Source: Campylobacterota bacterium | GTDB lineage: Bacteria > Campylobacterota > Campylobacteria > Campylobacterales > Sulfurimonadaceae | NCBI GenBank assembly: GCA_013153755.1 | Contig: JAADDU010000117.1 | Span: 1-14,796 of the forward strand | DNA length: 14,796 nucleotides | Direction of reading: 5' to 3' | In this document: positions 1-7,195 of the stretch, in pieces | Position numbering within the stretch: position 1 is the first letter of the stretch | How the letters are laid out: every line of letters begins with the position of its first letter | Position numbers and translations under genes: made by a program | The notes under the pieces: model-generated | The model's database searches: none | Told to the model about the DNA's origin: nothing | Seen by the model: only the letters and a program-made list of their open reading frames with translations

Positions 1-1
1 C

Positions 2-556
2 AATGGTGTTACATCTCAAAGGATAAATGAATTTAAAATATCTTCTGATGAACAGATAAAATATCTCTTAGAAACACTTAAAAATTTTAGAACTTTTTTT
101 AGACCTGCTAAAAATAAAAAATTATTTTCTATTAAAGATACTATAGATAGTGTTTTAAATCTTTTAAGTGATGAACTTATTAGATACTCTATTAATGTTC
201 AGGTAGATGCAGAAGAAGATTTTAGTATATTGGGTAATGAAAATGAATTTAAACATATACTTCTAAATCTATTTAATAATTCCAAATATGCTTTTTTAGA
301 AAATAAAATCAAAGATAGAAAAATTATCATAAATATACTCAAAAAAGAAAAAAAACTAGAATATATAGATAATGCTGGTGGTATAAAAGAGGAGATGTTA
401 TGTAATCTTTTTGAGATGCATAGTTCAACAAAAGGGGAAGATGGCTCAGGAATAGGGCTTTATATCTCACAACAAATTGCGTATAAACATAATGGTGAAC
501 TCATAGCTAAAAATATTAATGATGGTTCAAAATTTATTTTTCTATATAAAGGGTAA
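2..556 (+). CDS. Sensor histidine kinase, C-terminal part (5' end outside window)
   Basis: The frame is open from base 2, so the gene starts left of the window; 184 residues are visible. Residues ~16-35 look like the second helix of a dimerisation domain, ending in the FRxFFRP signature common in Campylobacterota kinases. The HATPase_c domain follows: N-box at ~82-98 (NEFKHILLNLFNNSKYAF), G1 box IDNAGGI at ~122-128, F-box-like SSTK at ~141-144, and G2 box GSGIGL at 148-153. The phosphoacceptor histidine and the sensor region lie outside the window. A TTG at 230 could be mistaken for a start but falls inside the ATPase domain. The stop lies 3 bases before the SiaB-type kinase gene, so the two are probably one operon. 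Its response regulator is not visible. The family call is firm; the signal sensed is unknown. Confidence 0.9.
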   Translation, partial: NGVTSQRINEFKISSDEQIKYLLETLKNFRTFFRPAKNKKLFSIKDTIDSVLNLLSDELIRYSINVQVDAEEDFSILGNENEFKHILLNLFNNSKYAFLENKIKDRKIIINILKKEKKLEYIDNAGGIKEEMLCNLFEMHSSTKGEDGSGIGLYISQQIAYKHNGELIAKNINDGSKFIFLYKG

Positions 557-559
557 CAA

Positions 560-1093
560 ATGGTTTCTTTAGATAATTTAGAGTCTATTTTAGAAGAAGA
601 CAATATAATTTTTTTAACTTATGGTGGAGTATTTACACAGTCACTTATAGTTGGAATGACAGGTGTACTTGAAAAAGAGGTAGAAGAAGCCGAACTTTCT
701 ATGAAAACTTCCAATAACATTTTTGTTATTTTTATAGAACTTGCTCAAAATGTTATGAATTATTCAAAGAGTGCAAGAGTAAAAGAGACGCTAAATCCAA
801 AAGCTCTCGTATATGTAGGTAAATTAAATGAAAACTACTTTGTTAGTAGTCAAAACATTATCACAAAAGAAGATAAAGAAAAGATGGAACCTATGCTAAA
901 TCAGATTACTAATTCAACACAAGCTGAGATAAAACAGATGTATAGAGATGTAAGAAGAAGTGGTAAAGCTACACATGAAAAAGGTGGTGGACTCGGATTT
1001 TTAGAGGTTGCCAAAAAAGCTAAAAAGATAGAATATAGTTTTAAAGATTTGCAAAATGGTAAATACTACTATAAGATATGTGCTACACTTTAA
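560..1093 (+). CDS. SiaB-family protein kinase (DUF6272)
   Basis: This 177-residue soluble protein has a GHKL-type ATP-binding fold like that of anti-sigma/anti-anti-sigma kinases. The N-box is IELAQNVMNYSK (~59-70, with E60 and N64) and the glycine-rich box is KGGGLGFLEVAKKA (~141-154). The segment before that (AEIKQMYRDVRRSGKA, ~122-137) also matches the SiaB family layout. In Pseudomonas, SiaB phosphorylates SiaC, and the PP2C phosphatase SiaA reverses this, which controls the diguanylate cyclase SiaD. Here the next gene encodes a PP2C phosphatase and overlaps this one by 16 bases, so the same opposing pair is likely. No SiaC-like substrate is present in the window; it may lie elsewhere. 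The ATG follows the histidine kinase stop by 3 bases. I recognised the family from its motifs, not by alignment. Confidence 0.8.
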   Translation: MVSLDNLESILEEDNIIFLTYGGVFTQSLIVGMTGVLEKEVEEAELSMKTSNNIFVIFIELAQNVMNYSKSARVKETLNPKALVYVGKLNENYFVSSQNIITKEDKEKMEPMLNQITNSTQAEIKQMYRDVRRSGKATHEKGGGLGFLEVAKKAKKIEYSFKDLQNGKYYYKICATL

Positions 1094-3450
1094 AGAAAAA
1101 CGCTATTTTCTATAAGATTTTAGTCTTATTAGTTTTATCGTCTTTTTTATATGCTAAAGATATTAGAGTCTCTTATGACCCTGATTATGCTCCATTTTCA
1201 TACTCTGTTGATGGTGAAGCTTATGGACTTTTTATAGATATATGGCAGTTATGGGCAAAAAAAAACCATCACCATATATCGTTTATACAAGGTAAAAACT
1301 GGGACGACGCACTAAAGCTTTGTAAAACAAAAAAGGTAGATTTTTTTCTTGGAACAACATCTTATAAAAAGTGGATGAAAGGGAGTAAGGCTTACTATAA
1401 AACAAAAACTGCTCTTTATCTTTTAAAAAATTTTGACAAAAAGATGCATACTATCGGTATAGTTGGTGAGGATTATAGAGAAAATTTAATAAAAAAGTTA
1501 CCTCATACTTCCATAATCTCTTACGAAACTTATACACAGTTACTAAAAGCACTATTAACACATAAAGTTGATGCTATATATGATGATACCATAGCCATAT
1601 CATACTATGCTATTAAAAATAAATATAATCACCTGATAAAACACTCAAATATCCTTGCAGAAATCTCTGCCATTCAAGCTATCTCAGCTACAAAACAAAA
1701 TATACATCTTTTTAATGTTGGTTTTACTAATTTAACTCATAAAGAACTTGAAAAGATAGAGGTAGAATGGATTTTAGATAAAGATATGAGATTTTATAAC
1801 AATGCAAACTTTTTAAAGAAAAAAGAGTTTAGTTATGTTTTTGACCCTGATTGGAAACCTTTTGAGTATAAGGATGAGATGAGTAATGTTCATATGGGGA
1901 TTATTGCTGATATACTAAGTCTTATATCTTCTAAATCTAAACTTTCTTTTAAACCAGTTGCAACAGATACATGGGCAGAGTCGGTAAAACTAATCAAAGA
2001 ACATAAAGTAGATATGATGAGTGCTGTTCCTTGGACTAAAGATAGAGATAAATATCTAAATTTTACTAAAAAAAGTATCTACAGTTATCCTGCTGTTTTA
2101 GTTACAAATAAAAATAAAAAATTTACCATAAATGAAAAGTTTGAAAATATTACTATAGGAGTAGTAAAAGATAACTCTCTTGGAGAGTGGGTAAAACATA
2201 AGTACCCAAATGCAAATTTTGTGTATTTTGATACAGTTAAAAATGGGTTTGAGGCTTTAGAAGATAATGAGGTAGATTTTTTTGGTATAAATGGTGTTAG
2301 TGCAACTTACTATATAAATGTTTTAGGGTTTAATGATGCCAAAGTATATACTATCTTAGACTATATGTTTTACTTAAAAGTTGCACTCTTAAAAAGTGTA
2401 GAACCTGAAGCATTAGCCCTTATAGATGAAGCATTATCTAGTATAACTCAAAAAGAGTTTAGCGATATCTACCATAAATGGACATCTATTACTGTAAAAA
2501 AAGAGGTAAAATGGGAACTTATACTTTGGATAGTTAGTATCTCTTTAGGGATTGTATTTATCTTTATATTTATCAACAAAAGGCTCAATAAGCTTGTGAT
2601 TAAAAAAACAAAACAACTAAGAGAACTTAATGAAAATCTTGAATCCAAGGTAGAACAAAGGACAAAAGAACTCGCACAAATCAACAAAAAAATGCAAGAT
2701 AACATACAATACGCATCATTAATTCAAAACTCCATACTTCCTCATAACAAACAACTAAGTGATTTTTTCAAAGAGCATATAGTTATATGGGAACCAAAAG
2801 ATATAGTTGGTGGGGATATATACTTTTTTCAACAAATAGATAAAGATGAAGCCCTTGTTTTAGTCATAGATTGTACAGGACATGGAGTATCTGGTGCTTT
2901 TGTAACTATGCTTGTAAAAGCGATAGAAGAGCAACTTCTTTCTACTCTACCTAAAGATTTACAAACACCTTCAAATATATTAAAATCATTTAATCACTCT
3001 TTTAAAAAACTTCTTTTTCAAACTTATACCAACTCAAATGTTGGGTTTGATGCTGGTGTGATTCACATAAATAAAAAAACAAATATTCTCTCATTTGCAG
3101 GAGCAAATATAGCACTAAATTATATGTATGAATCTAAACTAAATACATTAAAAGCAAATCGTTACTCTGTAGGTTATGTAAATTCTAAAGATGAGTATCA
3201 TTATGTACAGCACCAACTAACACTTAAAAAAGGGATGACTTTTTATATAACAACTGATGGTTATTTAGACCAAAATGGTGGTAAGAAAAGCTTCCCGTTT
3301 GGTAAAAGACGTTTTTTTGAACTTCTTGAAAAGTACCATAAAAGAACATTAGATGAACAAAAAGATATCTTTTTAAACACACTAAAAGAGTACCAAAATA
3401 CACAAGAAAGAAATGATGATATAACGCTTATAGGGTTTAGAGTTTTATAG
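1078..3450 (+). CDS. Membrane PP2C/SpoIIE phosphatase with two periplasmic solute-binding domains
   Basis: This 790-residue predicted inner-membrane receptor phosphatase begins with a signal peptide (~1-26, ending LSSFLYA). Two SBP_bac_3 (family 3 solute-binding) domains follow at ~28-235 and ~251-470. Each opens with a related motif (YDPDYAPFSY, then FDPDWKPFEY). A membrane helix lies at ~480-499 and a charged coiled coil at ~503-545. The SpoIIE/PP2C phosphatase domain covers ~550-790. Its metal-binding residues appear intact: GGD at 578-580, DCTGHG at 598-603, TTDG at 725-728 and NDD at 779-781. The likely substrate is a phosphorylated SiaC/anti-anti-sigma-like protein, the product of the SiaB-type kinase encoded just upstream. 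The ATG lies inside the end of that gene, and no better start exists between it and the signal peptide, so translational coupling is likely. The ligand (amino acid or other small molecule) cannot be read from the sequence. Confidence 0.88.
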   Translation: MCYTLKKNAIFYKILVLLVLSSFLYAKDIRVSYDPDYAPFSYSVDGEAYGLFIDIWQLWAKKNHHHISFIQGKNWDDALKLCKTKKVDFFLGTTSYKKWMKGSKAYYKTKTALYLLKNFDKKMHTIGIVGEDYRENLIKKLPHTSIISYETYTQLLKALLTHKVDAIYDDTIAISYYAIKNKYNHLIKHSNILAEISAIQAISATKQNIHLFNVGFTNLTHKELEKIEVEWILDKDMRFYNNANFLKKKEFSYVFDPDWKPFEYKDEMSNVHMGIIADILSLISSKSKLSFKPVATDTWAESVKLIKEHKVDMMSAVPWTKDRDKYLNFTKKSIYSYPAVLVTNKNKKFTINEKFENITIGVVKDNSLGEWVKHKYPNANFVYFDTVKNGFEALEDNEVDFFGINGVSATYYINVLGFNDAKVYTILDYMFYLKVALLKSVEPEALALIDEALSSITQKEFSDIYHKWTSITVKKEVKWELILWIVSISLGIVFIFIFINKRLNKLVIKKTKQLRELNENLESKVEQRTKELAQINKKMQDNIQYASLIQNSILPHNKQLSDFFKEHIVIWEPKDIVGGDIYFFQQIDKDEALVLVIDCTGHGVSGAFVTMLVKAIEEQLLSTLPKDLQTPSNILKSFNHSFKKLLFQTYTNSNVGFDAGVIHINKKTNILSFAGANIALNYMYESKLNTLKANRYSVGYVNSKDEYHYVQHQLTLKKGMTFYITTDGYLDQNGGKKSFPFGKRRFFELLEKYHKRTLDEQKDIFLNTLKEYQNTQERNDDITLIGFRVL

Positions 3451-3630
3451 TTATAAAAGTATTTGAAGGTTTTATATCTATCTCATAATCTAAATGATTT
3501 AAGATATTATATAGATTTGAGTTATCTATCCATTTTCAAGTTTAGAGAGTGTAGCACAGCTTATACCAGACATGTTTGCTAAGTGTTCTTGTGTTATATA
3601 CTTTTCTTTTCTAAAGATATGGCAAAACTC
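3437..3630 (-). pseudogene. Remnant of an XRE/HipB-like helix-turn-helix regulator
   Basis: Read on the minus strand from ~3630, the frame gives FRKEKYITQEHLANMSGISC, then ATLSKLENG. This is a clear XRE helix-turn-helix (TQ..LA..SGIS..TLSKLENG). It is followed at once by a TAG stop. A different frame then continues with DNSNLYNILNHLDYEIDIKP up to a TAA at 3437-3439. That part resembles the segment after the helix-turn-helix in HipB-like antitoxins (a leucine-rich helix, then L-G/D-Y-E-I-D-I). A stop also sits just before the helix-turn-helix frame, and no usable start is seen. The gene is therefore broken by at least one frameshift and probably lacks its N-terminus. Its end overlaps the last bases of the phosphatase gene on the other strand. 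No partner toxin remains beside it. Confidence 0.65.
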
Positions 3631-3653
3631 TTATACATTTTTAAAATATTTAT

Positions 3654-3995
3654 CTAAAGTAACTCCAACTGCATAAGATACATATCTTCACCATCTAAAA
3701 CATCAAGTTCTACACTTTGACATGAGGGGCAACAGTATTCATTTTTTTCTAGAGTTGATTCTTTTAAACAGTTATGGCATCTTATCAAAATGGGTTGGAG
3801 ATTTATGATAAACTCACAATCCTCACACATAGTATTTTCTTTAAAGGTATCAAATGCAGTTTGTAGCAAATCAGGTTCAACACCACTCATCACACCTATT
3901 TTAACTACTACCTTGGTAACTTTTGTACTATTGTTTTTTCTTGCATTTTCTTCGCAACTATCTAAAAGTGACTGAACTATACTATATTCATGCAT
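3654..3995 (-). CDS. hypA: Hydrogenase nickel metallochaperone HypA
   Basis: HypA delivers nickel, with HypB, to the large subunit of [NiFe]-hydrogenase after the iron ligands are in place. The 113-residue length is normal for the family. The N-terminal MHE motif (His2 binds nickel) and the [13 protein letters not shown] segment (~36-48) are present. So are both halves of the zinc site, C73-x2-C76 and C89-x2-C92. Its start overlaps the end of hypX by 8 bases (stop TGA inside ATGCATGA), with AAAAAGG about 10 bases upstream. It is the last gene of the maturation cluster and is separated from hypB by five genes, including the toxin-antitoxin pair; hypA and hypB are often adjacent elsewhere. The call is secure. 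Confidence 0.96.
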   Translation of the reverse strand: MHEYSIVQSLLDSCEENARKNNSTKVTKVVVKIGVMSGVEPDLLQTAFDTFKENTMCEDCEFIINLQPILIRCHNCLKESTLEKNEYCCPSCQSVELDVLDGEDMYLMQLELL

Positions 3996-5616
3996 TATAT
4001 TTTAACCTTTTTGGAGTTTTTGTTGGGCATATTTTATATACAAAATCGTATCTTAGTTTATGAAAAGAGCTTTTTTCACCCCAAAATTCGTCATACATAA
4101 TTTTTATCTCATCCTCTTTTGCTTGTTCTATCATATCTTTGTTTTCCTCTAAATAATCTTGTTTATCATATATAAAATCATCAAATTCATCTTCATCAAC
4201 TAAAAGTTTATCACAAAATATCCTCAGATTTTTAAAATAATCTTCATCATCAAGCACTGCATCTAACATACCCATATCTTTGGCTTGTTTTGAACTTATG
4301 GGCAGACACTCATCAAGAAGTTTTTTAGCCATCTCTTTACCCACCTTTTTAGGTAGTGTGTATGTGTGGTACTCACTCCCACTTAGTCCAAGTGTTTTGT
4401 AGTGTGGATTTAATACAGCACTTTTAGATGCAATAACATAATCACAAGCAAGAGCTAAAAATACACCACCTGCACCACTGTTTTGATGAAGTGAAGCAAC
4501 CGTTATGACATCTTCGGCAAATATGACACTTTTTACTAAGTCATTCATAGCATTTATATTGCTCCAGCCATCCTCGCCGTTTTTTTTACTATCTTCTAAG
4601 ATATTTAGATGGATACCATTACTAAAGAAGTCTCTGCCACCAACTAAAACTATAACTTTTGCACTCTGGCTTAGATGCTCAAAGGCATATTTTAGCCGTA
4701 TGCATTGCTCAGAGTTCATAGCACCGTTGTGAAAGTTAAAACAAAGATATGCCACATCCCCATCTTTTGTAGAGCTTATCTCATAAAAAGTTTTGTAACT
4801 CATATCAAAAAGGAGGGGTAATCTTTGCTCTTTTATACCTTTTAGTTTGTCTTTTAAAACATAAGTAGAGGGGAGTTTAAAACCATTTGGTGTCTTTAGA
4901 TGTGTTATCCATAAAGCCCCATCTATGGTTGAGAGACAAATAGCACCATCTCGTTTTGCTAAAATCTCTTTTGGTTTATCCCCCTTTAACCTCTCCTCTT
5001 CCCATGCTCCAAAAAGTGTGCATCTAAGAGAAAGTAATTCATCCTCTACACCTGGGAAACTATCTAGTGTGTTTATCTTTTTTATGATGGTTTTTGTGCT
5101 ATCTTTTTGCCAGTCTATCTTAATGGATGGTTTTTTATTTAACGGGTTTAGTATTTGTGATGTTTTTTTACCCTCTTTGTAGTTTTTAAAAAACTCATCA
5201 AAGATACTAAAGTAACCTTTTTTTACTTCATTTCTGTAAAGTGAAGCTTTGTAAGTATCTCTCACATCAAACTCAAATGAAGCATAGATATCCCCACCAT
5301 CATAGTTCTCATCCACTTTTAAAATCACACCACCCCACTTTTTTTGAGTTAAAGCATACTCAAGTGAGTAAGCCCCTCTGTCACCTTTAATCCCCGGATG
5401 AAATACAAAAGTAGGGTACTTTTCATAGATAGATGCAGGGATATAGTGTTTTAAAAAAGGGCATAAAATCAAATCAGGCTTAAAATTCTCTATCTCTTCA
5501 TCTCTTGTCAAAGAGGTTGCAAAAACCACATCTACTTTATGATTTTTGTCTTTTAGATAGGTGTAGAGGAGTTGGGATATGGAGTTGAATGTTGTAACTA
5601 ACAGGGTTGTTTTCAT
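3988..5616 (-). CDS. hypX: Hydrogenase maturation factor HypX (HoxX), CO-forming
   Basis: This 542-residue two-domain protein matches HypX/HoxX. The N-terminal part (~1-255) is a formyl-tetrahydrofolate transferase-like domain, with [17 protein letters not shown] at 73-89 and the [11 protein letters not shown] loop at 102-112. The C-terminal part (~285-475) is an enoyl-CoA hydratase/isomerase-like domain with the family-specific NGIHLN (333-338), [10 protein letters not shown] (351-360), NSGAGG (379-384) and [18 protein letters not shown] (402-419). Work on Aquifex and Ralstonia supports a role in making the CO ligand of the active-site iron from formyl-THF through formyl-CoA, chiefly when oxygen is present. 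Its ATG lies 9 bases after the hipA stop. The only Shine-Dalgarno-like AAGG lies in the last hipA codons, ~12 bases upstream, so expression may depend on hipA translation. The 3' end overlaps hypA by 8 bases. Confidence 0.93.
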   Translation of the reverse strand: MKTTLLVTTFNSISQLLYTYLKDKNHKVDVVFATSLTRDEEIENFKPDLILCPFLKHYIPASIYEKYPTFVFHPGIKGDRGAYSLEYALTQKKWGGVILKVDENYDGGDIYASFEFDVRDTYKASLYRNEVKKGYFSIFDEFFKNYKEGKKTSQILNPLNKKPSIKIDWQKDSTKTIIKKINTLDSFPGVEDELLSLRCTLFGAWEEERLKGDKPKEILAKRDGAICLSTIDGALWITHLKTPNGFKLPSTYVLKDKLKGIKEQRLPLLFDMSYKTFYEISSTKDGDVAYLCFNFHNGAMNSEQCIRLKYAFEHLSQSAKVIVLVGGRDFFSNGIHLNILEDSKKNGEDGWSNINAMNDLVKSVIFAEDVITVASLHQNSGAGGVFLALACDYVIASKSAVLNPHYKTLGLSGSEYHTYTLPKKVGKEMAKKLLDECLPISSKQAKDMGMLDAVLDDEDYFKNLRIFCDKLLVDEDEFDDFIYDKQDYLEENKDMIEQAKEDEIKIMYDEFWGEKSSFHKLRYDFVYKICPTKTPKRLKYNA

Positions 5617-5625
5617 ATACTTTTT

Positions 5626-6831
5626 TTACCTTATATTATTCTGTATAGATTTTTCTATATCAACAATTTTGAGTTTACTCACCCCCACATCTTTAGCAAG
5701 TTCTCTCCAAAAAATTACAGCTTCTTTAACTTCATCTATGATAGTTTGATATCTTTCTATACCGTTTATTTGTGCTAGTTTTACTAGATGCTCTATGGTT
5801 GGTTCTCTACCCTCTTGCATATATGTAGTGCTATGCTCACCACCAGGACCAAAAGAGTATGTCAAGTCATATGTAGGGGAAAGTACCCATCTATGTTTAT
5901 CATCTAGTAGATATGAAAAGTTTTTGGCGTGGTCATCTCTGTTGTGTGCAAATAGATTAAAACATGCAAGTCTGTAAAGCTTTTCTTGCTCTTTAACACT
6001 TTTACTCAAGTGCAAAGTCAACTTGAGTAAATCATCATAATCCAAAGTAGGGTATCTAAAATCACTATGTATAACTCCTGCAACAGAGTGCATATGTACT
6101 CGTTTTTCTCCTAGCCTGTCAAACCGTTTTGCTCCAAAATAGTACCCCTCTTTACCCTCAAAAAGATGAAATTCAGGAACTTCAAGTCCTGCTTTTTGTG
6201 CCATTTGATTATATACATACTCAATGAGAGCTATATCTTTACTATCATATCTTGAGGCAAATTTGATGATATAGTGACTAAAACTACCTTCCAAACTCTT
6301 CTTACTATCTATGATAGTGGCAAAATCATCACTCACTTGCACCAAAATCTTAGGTCTAGCCCCAGCAGATGAGCCACCAAGAGCAAAAAGCTCATCTATC
6401 ATCTCTTCACTACTACCTTTTAAAATCTCACTAGAGCTACGAGCCAAATCATCCAAGATAATATCATCTACCACACTTTTATATGCACTAATAGGCTCAT
6501 AACTCAAAGCACCCATACTATCTTGACCCACTAGAGCCAATCTGTCAAGTGGTGAGATGTCTTGTGACTTAACACCTCTTCTTAGAAACTCTCTATCCAT
6601 CAGAAGCCTACCCCAACCATCAGGTAAACTATCGGCAAACACACCCCAAAGCCCATCAAAGGTATTGTCTTCACAACGAAACACCCCACTTTGAAGTGGC
6701 AACTTGATAGGAGATATCTCTATACCTGTTGTTAAAAACTCTTTGTCATATTCAAAATATATATGCCCTTTTTTATAAACCAATATACCTATTTGTTTAG
6801 TGTCAAAATAGACTTTCAACTCTTTAGTCAT
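5626..6831 (-). CDS. hipA: HipA-family serine/threonine kinase toxin
   Basis: This 401-residue protein has the full HipA layout. The N-terminal domain contains LWGVFADSLPDGWGRLLMDR (61-80). The ATP-binding loop is GGSSAGARPK (152-161), which also carries the serine region autophosphorylated in E. coli HipA. KFASRYDSKD (190-199) and YYFGAKRFDR (230-239) follow. The kinase core is HNRDDHAKNFSYL (296-308), and the metal-binding aspartate lies in SPTYDL (318-323). All catalytic motifs are present, so the toxin is predicted to be active. E. coli HipA phosphorylates glutamyl-tRNA synthetase; the target here is unknown because HipA paralogues differ. It overlaps hipB by 8 bases (ATGACTAA), as expected for an antitoxin-toxin pair. 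The pair interrupts the hydrogenase maturation cluster between hypE and hypX. Confidence 0.93.
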   Translation of the reverse strand: MTKELKVYFDTKQIGILVYKKGHIYFEYDKEFLTTGIEISPIKLPLQSGVFRCEDNTFDGLWGVFADSLPDGWGRLLMDREFLRRGVKSQDISPLDRLALVGQDSMGALSYEPISAYKSVVDDIILDDLARSSSEILKGSSEEMIDELFALGGSSAGARPKILVQVSDDFATIIDSKKSLEGSFSHYIIKFASRYDSKDIALIEYVYNQMAQKAGLEVPEFHLFEGKEGYYFGAKRFDRLGEKRVHMHSVAGVIHSDFRYPTLDYDDLLKLTLHLSKSVKEQEKLYRLACFNLFAHNRDDHAKNFSYLLDDKHRWVLSPTYDLTYSFGPGGEHSTTYMQEGREPTIEHLVKLAQINGIERYQTIIDEVKEAVIFWRELAKDVGVSKLKIVDIEKSIQNNIR

Positions 6832-7102
6832 CTAACAACTCTTTTATACTTTTTGGCATCTTCTCTTTAGGCAAACAAACCTTCTCAAAATCTTCTAAAC
6901 ACTCCAAAACAAAAGCGATATGAAGTAATGAGTTTAGTGATATCTCTCCACTTTGTTCAAACCTTTTTAAAGAGCCTAAACTCACGCCACTTCTTGTTGA
7001 GAGTTCTTTTTGGGTATAGTTTAGAGCTTTTCTTTTAGATTTGCACTTCTCTTTGATATCACTCATAACCTCTATAGGATTTTTAGGTAAAAAAGATAAC
7101 AT
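6824..7102 (-). CDS. hipB: HipB-like XRE antitoxin / autorepressor
   Basis: This 92-residue protein contains an XRE helix-turn-helix at ~15-71 (KRKALNYTQKELSTRSGVSL, then GSLKRFEQSGEISLNSLLHI) and a short C-terminal tail. By family analogy it binds and neutralises HipA and represses its own promoter. The start at 7102 is supported by an AAAAAGG ribosome site 5 bases upstream and by a promoter predicted to begin transcription ~20 bases upstream. A second ATG at codon 13 (MSDIKEK) would also give an intact helix-turn-helix. The gene overlaps hipA by 8 bases. A perfect palindrome in its promoter is the likely operator. The RFEQSGEISL wording differs from the SKLENG form in the remnant at 3437-3630, so the two are not recent copies. 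Confidence 0.85.
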   Translation of the reverse strand: MLSFLPKNPIEVMSDIKEKCKSKRKALNYTQKELSTRSGVSLGSLKRFEQSGEISLNSLLHIAFVLECLEDFEKVCLPKEKMPKSIKELLDD

Positions 7103-7129
7103 ATTAGCCTTTTTGTATATTTATAAACT

Positions 7130-7158
7130 ATTATAGCTAATATATTAGCTATTGTAAA
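7130..7158 (-). promoter_or_regulatory. Predicted sigma70-type promoter of hipBA
   Basis: On the minus strand the sequence reads TTTACA (7153-7158), a 17-base spacer, then TATAAT (7130-7135). This is one mismatch from the -35 consensus, a perfect -10 box and ideal spacing. Transcription would start near 7122-7124, giving a ~20-base leader that contains the AAAAAGG ribosome site of hipB. Because hypX and hypA follow hipA closely on the same strand, this promoter may also feed them. Confidence 0.75.
7133..7152. promoter_or_regulatory. Perfect 20-bp palindrome, likely HipB operator
   Basis: ATAGCTAATATATTAGCTAT is its own reverse complement over all 20 bases. It covers the whole 17-base spacer of the hipBA promoter and half of the -10 box, so a bound dimer would block RNA polymerase. 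The half-site core ATATTAGC recurs at 7101-7108, over the hipB start codon. An 11-base copy with one mismatch (AGCTAACATAT) lies at 7194-7204, over the hypE stop codon. Two or three sites would fit cooperative autorepression by HipB. Binding itself is inferred. Confidence 0.65.
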
Positions 7159-7195
7159 GTTAAAATTACTTTGTATAAATCAAAAGGATGATAAG

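Noticed and set aside
230..556. Separate 108-residue ATPase protein starting at TTG 230
   Set aside because: The same frame is open to base 2 and encodes the matching dimerisation helix, so this is the end of a longer histidine kinase.
2469..2705. 78-residue minus-strand open frame inside the phosphatase gene
   Set aside because: It is antisense to the membrane helix and coiled coil coding region; its Leu/Ser/Ile-rich content is what that antisense would give.
3441..3460. Inverted repeat TTTTAT-AGTT-ATAAAA at the end of the phosphatase gene as a terminator
   Set aside because: The six-pair stem is entirely A/T and has no stable core or clear T-run beyond the stem; in this AT-rich DNA it is likely chance.
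7156..7172. AAAGT...ACTTT inverted repeat after hypE as a terminator
   Set aside because: Five-pair AT-rich stem with a 7-base loop and no T-run; too weak, and it overlaps the hipBA -35 region.
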